Position numbers and translations under genes: made by a program. DNA of 64,000 nucleotides. Source: Anthropogastromicrobium aceti (GTDB taxonomy: Bacteria > Bacillota > Clostridia > Lachnospirales > Lachnospiraceae). Shown piece after piece: positions 59,588 through 64,000 of the stretch. A model generated the notes under the pieces. The model ran no database searches. It was given only the letters and a program-made list of their open reading frames with translations, and was not told the DNA's origin. Each line of letters begins with the position of its first letter. Positions within the stretch are counted from its first letter, which is position 1. Location: assembly GCF_025567095.1 (NCBI RefSeq), contig NZ_JAOQJH010000002.1. One strand, 5' to 3'.

Positions 59588-60202
59588 CTATTTTCTTTGA
59601 TCTCGAATTTCATTATCCCAATATTGACGTAGTTCTTCTTCACGTTCTTTTGAATACCCTATAAGCATAATTCGTTTCCGATGCATTGTATAAAAAATTA
59701 TTCCTCGTTTTTTTTTCTTTTTTTCTTTTTCAGTACAACCTTTTTTGCAAATAAAAAATATATCGCACTCACTAGCTTTCTCTCCTTCTCTCGAATCAGT
59801 AGACATTGTTCTTCTTTCAATTATATCTATATCTTTCCAACATATTTCTCTATGAATATGGAAATAATATTCAATCTGAATTCCTTTTTCATTTAAATAA
59901 TATCTCCCATCTGAAACCATGCACGCATATATTTGTACCAAAACAGCACATATCCACATTCCCCAAAAAGGTATAATAATTACTATATTTATTATTTGCT
60001 CTTGTATTACACTTGGCCCTTGCAGCACGATTTCAAAAATGTAATAAAATATTACAACCAATGGCAGCACTCCAAAAAATATGCCAGCAACACTTGCAAT
60101 TCCAATTCCAAATATAGTTTCAAACTTTGCTTTTTTCCCCTTTTCTTCCAAATATTCGATTTTCTTCCCATGATCCCAATTCCAAATACATCTTTTTTCC
60201 AA
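59588..60202 (-). CDS. Putative RHS immunity protein, copy 1 (YcxB-like)
   Basis: 204 residues if started at TTG (60200-60202), which is eight bases after AAGGGAG and aligns with the ATG of copy 2 (LEKRCIWN / MKKRSIWN). An ATG at 60218-60220 would add six residues but has a poorer site. Two membrane helices (about 35-55 and 70-95), then a YcxB-like domain with IEYYFHIHREICWKDIDIIERRT and ECDIFFICKKGCTEK. It ends at TAG where copy 2 reads TGG. Paired with the toxin tail just upstream. Confidence 0.75.
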   Translation of the reverse strand: MEKRCIWNWDHGKKIEYLEEKGKKAKFETIFGIGIASVAGIFFGVLPLVVIFYYIFEIVLQGPSVIQEQIINIVIIIPFWGMWICAVLVQIYACMVSDGRYYLNEKGIQIEYYFHIHREICWKDIDIIERRTMSTDSREGEKASECDIFFICKKGCTEKEKKKKKRGIIFYTMHRKRIMLIGYSKEREEELRQYWDNEIRDQRK

Positions 60203-60223
60203 ACTTAATTCTCCCTTCATGCT

Positions 60224-60253
60224 GTTCAGGCAGGAGTAATCTCCTGCCTGAAC
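60224..60253. promoter_or_regulatory. Toxin/immunity intercistronic hairpin, copy 1
   Basis: GTTCAGGCAGGAG and CTCCTGCCTGAAC, a perfect 13-bp stem with loop TAAT, between the toxin stop and the immunity start. No T-run, so not a classic terminator. Confidence 0.75.
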
Positions 60254-60272
60254 ATTGTCTTTTTATTTTAGC

Positions 60273-61124
60273 TTATGCCATACATACTCGCCAAAACTTT
60301 GTATTTCGTCTTGCTGGCTTCTTCACTTTATTGATAACCTTTTTTCTTCCAGATACCGTTGTTATCACTCTGGTATTTGACTGTTTAGTGGTTCTCGCAT
60401 TAGACGTTGCTGAATTTGTCTTCTTTGACGCATTTGCACCTGAATTTGTTGCCGCCGAAAGTCCTATTGCCGCAAGCTCTGCTGTTTGACCAACCGTATA
60501 GCCAACTGCTGCATTTGCAATTACTTGAGATGCTTTTGTTGTTAATTCTACATCCCCAGTCCACTTGTTGCATATATATCCTGATGCCATTGTCGCACCA
60601 CCTTCTATTATGCCGCAAACAATGCGTGTTGGTATATCACCATCTGTATTAATTGCAGTATTAATTCCATTAATTACTGATGCTACCGCTAAATATCCTT
60701 TTTTTATTGATCTTACGGGTTCCAACGGTGCTAATGCTCCTAAAACCGCACCTATCAGGCATGATTTTGCTAGCTCAACACCATCAATTTCACCTCCACT
60801 CGAAAGTACATAGGAAAATCCACTAACCGCAGCTCCAACAATACATGGAATTGGAAATTCTCCTGCATAGTCTTCTCTTACTACTGGATTATTATCACAG
60901 TATGCGTACAGATTTTTGCTTCCTAGCTCCTGTGGTTTTACAAAGATTGTGCCCAGATCATCCGCATTCACAAATCTTCCGACTTCCGGATCGTAATAGC
61001 GGCTTCCCAGACAATACAGTCCTGTCTCTGGATCGTAGACATTTCTTTTGAACTTGTCTTGTTCTGAACTTGTTTTGTTTGATGGCGTTAGTATAGCGTA
61101 CCGACTAGGACAAACCATGGACAA
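60273..61124 (-). CDS. RHS-repeat protein C-terminal part with toxin region, copy 1
   Basis: About 283 residues from a TTG at best, but really the 3' end of an RHS gene. The core end KFKRNVYDPETGLYCLGSRYYDPEVGRFVNADD is clear, followed by the junction FVKPQELGSKNLYAYCDNNPVVREDYAGEFPIP and a variable C-terminal region: Gly/Ala-rich, hydrophobic, then a basic tail (RRNTKFWRVCMA). The toxin family is not recognised; the hydrophobic Gly-rich build and membrane immunity partner suggest action on membranes. Upstream, the RHS-like DHYGNSEKTKK lies in another frame, and the IS66 element cuts off the remainder. Confidence 0.85.
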   Translation of the reverse strand: MSMVCPSRYAILTPSNKTSSEQDKFKRNVYDPETGLYCLGSRYYDPEVGRFVNADDLGTIFVKPQELGSKNLYAYCDNNPVVREDYAGEFPIPCIVGAAVSGFSYVLSSGGEIDGVELAKSCLIGAVLGALAPLEPVRSIKKGYLAVASVINGINTAINTDGDIPTRIVCGIIEGGATMASGYICNKWTGDVELTTKASQVIANAAVGYTVGQTAELAAIGLSAATNSGANASKKTNSATSNARTTKQSNTRVITTVSGRKKVINKVKKPARRNTKFWRVCMA

Positions 61125-61243
61125 AAAACAGGAGATTCAGAAAGTTTTTTAGTTTTTTCTGAATTCCCATAATGATCGTAAACGCTCAATAGTGGGTATA
61201 CCCACTTCAAATAGCCGCTCCTGAGAGCGGCTTACAGTTCATT

Positions 61244-62839
61244 TTATTTTCGACATTCGGCAGGCAACTTATCCGACCAAGGAAGAAGATCTTCACAAAA
61301 GTGATTGTCACGATCATCCATATGTTTCGGTATCTCTGTCAGAAGATATTCAAAATAGTTATAAGGTTTCAGATGATTCGCTTTTGCAGTTTCTGCTATG
61401 CTATAGATCATTGCACTAGACTCTGCTCCGGCTATCGTATCAATCATAACCCAGTTCTTCTTTCCTATGCAGAATGGTCGGATCGATTGTTCTGCTGCAT
61501 TGTTATCCATTGGCACTTCTCCATCTTCCAGAAACGTCCTTAAATAAGTTTCCTGATTGATCGAGTAGGTAAGTCCATTTGCAGTTTTGCTTTTCGCTGC
61601 GACCACAAGTACATTCTTCTTTACCCATGTAAAATAAGCATTTACCAATGGCTTTACTGTTAGTTGCCGGTTTTTTAAACGATCTTGCGCGCTCATCCCT
61701 TCAAGCTTGTTTTCCTCGCGATAAATCGCTTGGATTTGCTTGAGTGCAAAATACGCAATCGTATCTTTCTGTTGTTCTTTTGGTAATGCTTTCAGCGCTT
61801 CATCAAAGCGCCGTCTTGCATGTGCCCAGCAGCCGGCAATCCGTAAGTCTTCCCTTTCTTTTTCCAATGTATGGTAAACCTGGTATCCGTCTGTCACACA
61901 GATTCCCTGAAAGTCCTTTAGGAATACTCTTGGATGATCTGCATTTCGAGAGGGTTGATATTCATACAGTACGATTGGTTTGTCCTGATACATCTTACCG
62001 GTACGATATACCCACATGTAATGCCTGCTTCCCGATGTTCGATTTTCTTTTGAGACGAGCACCGGAGTCTCATCTGCCTGAAGCACATGATAGTCATACA
62101 TCTTCTCATGTAAGTAATCATAAAAAACAGACAGATATCGTTCCGCACACAAAATCGTCCAATGCGCCATTTCACCACGGTCAATGGAGACTCCCATTCT
62201 TTGGAATTCCTGTTCCTGACGGTATAGCGGAACTGCATTTACATACTTTGCATTCCAGATGCCTGACAATAACGTAGGCGACACTAAACTGTTTCTTAAG
62301 AGATACGCCGGATGCTCTGCCTTCTTGAAATGATTGTCTTTCTTGGATTTGTAGACACCTACATGGTGTTCTTCAATTTCAATCTTCATCGGGGTGAAGC
62401 GGTATCGACGATAGATTTCATCTTCCAGTTGATACCAACCATCCTCTCCAAACTCCGTAATCAGTTCACTTTCCGTCATCTTATGATCGACATGAATAAC
62501 CGGAAGGTCTTTGATGTCAGCTGTTCGTTTGCCCTTTGTCTTTGCATTCTTTGGCTTAGTAGACTTTTCTTCATCTTCCGGCACGAGGGCATTTACTGCT
62601 TCTGCCTCATTAAAGAAAACGATGTCGCCATCGACTTCCATGAAGCAGACCTGATTCTCAATCCCTAGTTTTTCTGATTTCTTACCAAAACGATTGTTTT
62701 TCAGTACAGCGGCTTGCTCTAACAGAAGCTGTAGCTTTTTATCGATTTCCTGAAGCTGTGACTGTTGCATCAGCAAAAGCTGAATCAATGTCGCTTTATC
62801 AAACGTATTCAGTTGTTCTTCTGTATAAGTCTTCGCCAT
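61244..62839 (-). CDS. tnpC: IS66 transposase (TnpC)
   Basis: 531 residues from ATG after AGGAGGTTTATT. N-terminal coiled coil (LLLMQQSQLQEIDKKLQLLLEQ), an IS66 zinc-finger-like region around HVDHKMTESELITEFGEDGW (unusually lacking the CxxC pairs), then the DDE catalytic domain with VLQADETPV (first Asp), VTDGYQVYH (second Asp) and MDNNAAEQSIRPFCIGKKNW (final Glu). C-terminal IS66 extension PYNYFEYLLTEIPKH. Appears intact. Confidence 0.96.
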   Translation of the reverse strand: MAKTYTEEQLNTFDKATLIQLLLMQQSQLQEIDKKLQLLLEQAAVLKNNRFGKKSEKLGIENQVCFMEVDGDIVFFNEAEAVNALVPEDEEKSTKPKNAKTKGKRTADIKDLPVIHVDHKMTESELITEFGEDGWYQLEDEIYRRYRFTPMKIEIEEHHVGVYKSKKDNHFKKAEHPAYLLRNSLVSPTLLSGIWNAKYVNAVPLYRQEQEFQRMGVSIDRGEMAHWTILCAERYLSVFYDYLHEKMYDYHVLQADETPVLVSKENRTSGSRHYMWVYRTGKMYQDKPIVLYEYQPSRNADHPRVFLKDFQGICVTDGYQVYHTLEKEREDLRIAGCWAHARRRFDEALKALPKEQQKDTIAYFALKQIQAIYREENKLEGMSAQDRLKNRQLTVKPLVNAYFTWVKKNVLVVAAKSKTANGLTYSINQETYLRTFLEDGEVPMDNNAAEQSIRPFCIGKKNWVMIDTIAGAESSAMIYSIAETAKANHLKPYNYFEYLLTEIPKHMDDRDNHFCEDLLPWSDKLPAECRK

Positions 62840-63119
62840 AATAAACCTCCTCTTCATGGACTCATTATATCATAAATGGGCGATTTTTGCGAATCCCGTT
62901 TCGTTTTGAGTTCGTCATAATGCCTATGGTTTTAAGAGGATACAAGGCTGAATTCCATCTAAAGAATGCATGGCTTTTGAAATGACAAAAATGAAATGCA
63001 GCTTTATAGAAGGAACCTTGTATGCTTTTCACGCTCGTTTTTTGTGGTAGAAGAAATGGAAACTTGCTAAGTTTCTGATCGGAAATGAACTACAAAAATT
63101 TCTACGTATTGCACAAGAA

Positions 63120-63482
63120 CTATGCCGGATACTGTGGCGGTGTAATCTCTTGCACAGTATGTTTAGGGGTAATGGTCAGACCCTCCATTAGCCACCGGAA
63201 CTGTTGCTCAGTAAGTGATTGCACCTCAGATTCGTTTCTCGGCCATTGAAATCGCCCTTTCTCTAATCGTTTGTACAGGAGTAAAAATCCGTCTCGCTCC
63301 CAGGTCAATCCTTTAATGCGATCTGTTTTGCGACCGCAAAAAAGGTAAAGAGTATCCGGTACGAAAGGATTGTCTCCTGTTTTCGAAGTAATGAGGGCAG
63401 CCAGACGATCAATTCCGGATCGAAGATCGGTATAGCCGGTCACAATGAATATCTGTTTAAAGCAGATGGCATTATTCAACAT
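63120..63482 (-). CDS. tnpB: IS66 accessory protein TnpB
   Basis: 120 residues starting MLNNAICFKQIFIVTGYTDLRSGIDRLAALI, with the IS66 Orf2 motifs LYLFCGRKTDRIKGLTWERDGFLLLYKRLEKGRFQWP. Starts 11 bases inside the end of tnpA. Required with TnpA and TnpC for transposition in studied IS66 elements. It is not related to the IS605 TnpB at 7456. A 280-base gap to tnpC shows no gene. Confidence 0.95.
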   Translation of the reverse strand: MLNNAICFKQIFIVTGYTDLRSGIDRLAALITSKTGDNPFVPDTLYLFCGRKTDRIKGLTWERDGFLLLYKRLEKGRFQWPRNESEVQSLTEQQFRWLMEGLTITPKHTVQEITPPQYPA

Positions 63483-63867
63483 GGGCAAGTACCCCAAGCA
63501 CTTTCGCCAAGAGTGCATCAGATGTCTGATCGGTAACTCGAAGAGTTGCGCCATGAAAATCGAATTCCAAAGAAGAACCTTTAACGGACTCTGGTAATAA
63601 CTTCTTTATACAGGATTCTTCTGCCGGAGCAACTAAGTTCATTGGAACCGGAACAACTTCTTGGTTCACCGCTTCATCTGACAGTGAATCCAAACAGGCC
63701 TTTCGTACCTGAGTCATGCGATAATAGTAGTTGGCTGTGGTAATGGAATTTTCCCGACACCATTCATTTACTGACATTCCAATCGGACGGTTATTACAGG
63801 AATGAACCATTTGGCTCCATTCCTGTAAGCGACAGTTGCGAGCCGCTAAAGATGTTTGAGATTTCAT
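63472..63867 (-). CDS. tnpA: IS66 accessory protein TnpA
   Basis: 131 residues. A short N-terminal helical HTH-like region with EWSQMVHSCNNRPIGMSVNEWCRENSITTANYYYRMTQVRK, followed by a C-terminal strand region LEFDFHGATLRVTDQTSDALLAKVLGVLAHVE typical of IS66 Orf1. First gene of the element, about 115 bases inside the right end. It overlaps tnpB. Confidence 0.93.
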   Translation of the reverse strand: MKSQTSLAARNCRLQEWSQMVHSCNNRPIGMSVNEWCRENSITTANYYYRMTQVRKACLDSLSDEAVNQEVVPVPMNLVAPAEESCIKKLLPESVKGSSLEFDFHGATLRVTDQTSDALLAKVLGVLAHVE

Positions 63868-64000
63868 AGATAGCCTCCAATTGTTCTAAAAAGTTTAGCC
63901 TAAACTTTTTAGATTGAACTTTTTAGAGCATTATCATTTATCAAGGCTATTATCTCAAAAAATGAGGTCACTGTCTACGCATCCACTATTGAGCGTTTAC

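Larger units (their letters stand above)
61178..64000 (-). mobile_element. Complete IS66-family insertion sequence
   Basis: Terminal inverted repeats of 18 perfect bases, GTAAACGCTCAATAGTGG at 61178-61195 and its complement at 63983-64000. GTAA ends are typical of IS66. It carries the three IS66 genes (tnpA, tnpB, tnpC) in order on the minus strand; length 2823 bp. IS66 makes 8-bp target duplications, so the base run TAATGATC (61170-61177) should be repeated immediately after position 64000. Confidence 0.95.

Noticed and set aside
60218..60220. ATG start for immunity copy 1
   Set aside because: The TTG at 60200-60202 has the better ribosome site spacing and aligns exactly with the ATG start of copy 2.

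Overview
The window looks like a chromosomal segment of an anaerobic gut Firmicute, most likely a Lachnospiraceae-type Clostridium. The evidence is low-to-moderate GC, strong AGGAGG ribosome sites, pyruvate formate-lyase with its activase, LplB/LplC-type sugar ABC transporters without an ATPase gene of their own, a FliB-like flagellin methylase, and an F-type ATP synthase whose c subunit carries Na+-type ligands. Species was not determined.

Layout. 1-6135 (minus strand): ATP synthase operon atpZ-atpI-atpB-atpE-atpF-atpH-atpA-atpG-atpD, with atpD running off the left edge. 6408-6596: tRNA-Tyr and tRNA-Leu. 6716-9876: a HAD phosphatase, a truncated IS200/IS605 TnpB and an orphan AAA-ATPase/nuclease. 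10043-17028: regulatory and export region A, with a four-gene cassette (secreted protein, two permeases, ABC ATPase), a small secreted protein, a LytTR regulator lacking its phospho-acceptor Asp, a 63-residue exported peptide and a double-HTH TPR regulator. 17035-26490: galactoside locus (LacI regulator, LplB, LplC, binding protein, GH35, GH2). 26838-31679: pflA, pflB and fliB. 31940-37425: sugar kinase, broken FecE-type ATPase, bicupin, toxin-antitoxin pair and MATE pump. 37647-52751: rhamnogalacturonan-I locus (PL11 lyase, CE12 esterase, nitroreductase, YetA/PL26-like exo-lyase, binding protein, two permeases, DUF1961/YesU-like protein, GH2), similar in content to the Bacillus subtilis yes-yetA-lpl region. 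53017-57833: region B, a paralogue of cassette A under an ECF sigma factor and a putative anti-sigma protein. 58153-61124: two tandem RHS C-terminal toxin/immunity units. 61178-64000: a complete IS66-family element ending exactly at the window edge.

How the parts work together. The two carbohydrate loci point to import of pectin side-chain oligosaccharides through LplABC-like porters, followed by intracellular depolymerisation: the lyases, esterase and glycosidases have no signal peptides. Pyruvate formate-lyase and the ATP synthase fit fermentative energy metabolism.

The most novel-looking part is 13.4-17.0 kb. A near-perfect 64-bp palindrome separates two divergent promoters, one for the LytTR gene and one for the peptide gene, and supplies the TTG of both -35 boxes. 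The peptide gene meets the HTH-TPR regulator gene tail to tail. This suggests a peptide-signalling circuit controlling a secreted protein/ABC cassette that has a second, ECF-controlled copy 43 kb away. The RHS toxin/immunity duplication, with a hairpin conserved by a compensatory base-pair change, is the second strongest lead. Several dispersed palindromic repeats (three families) sit between genes throughout.
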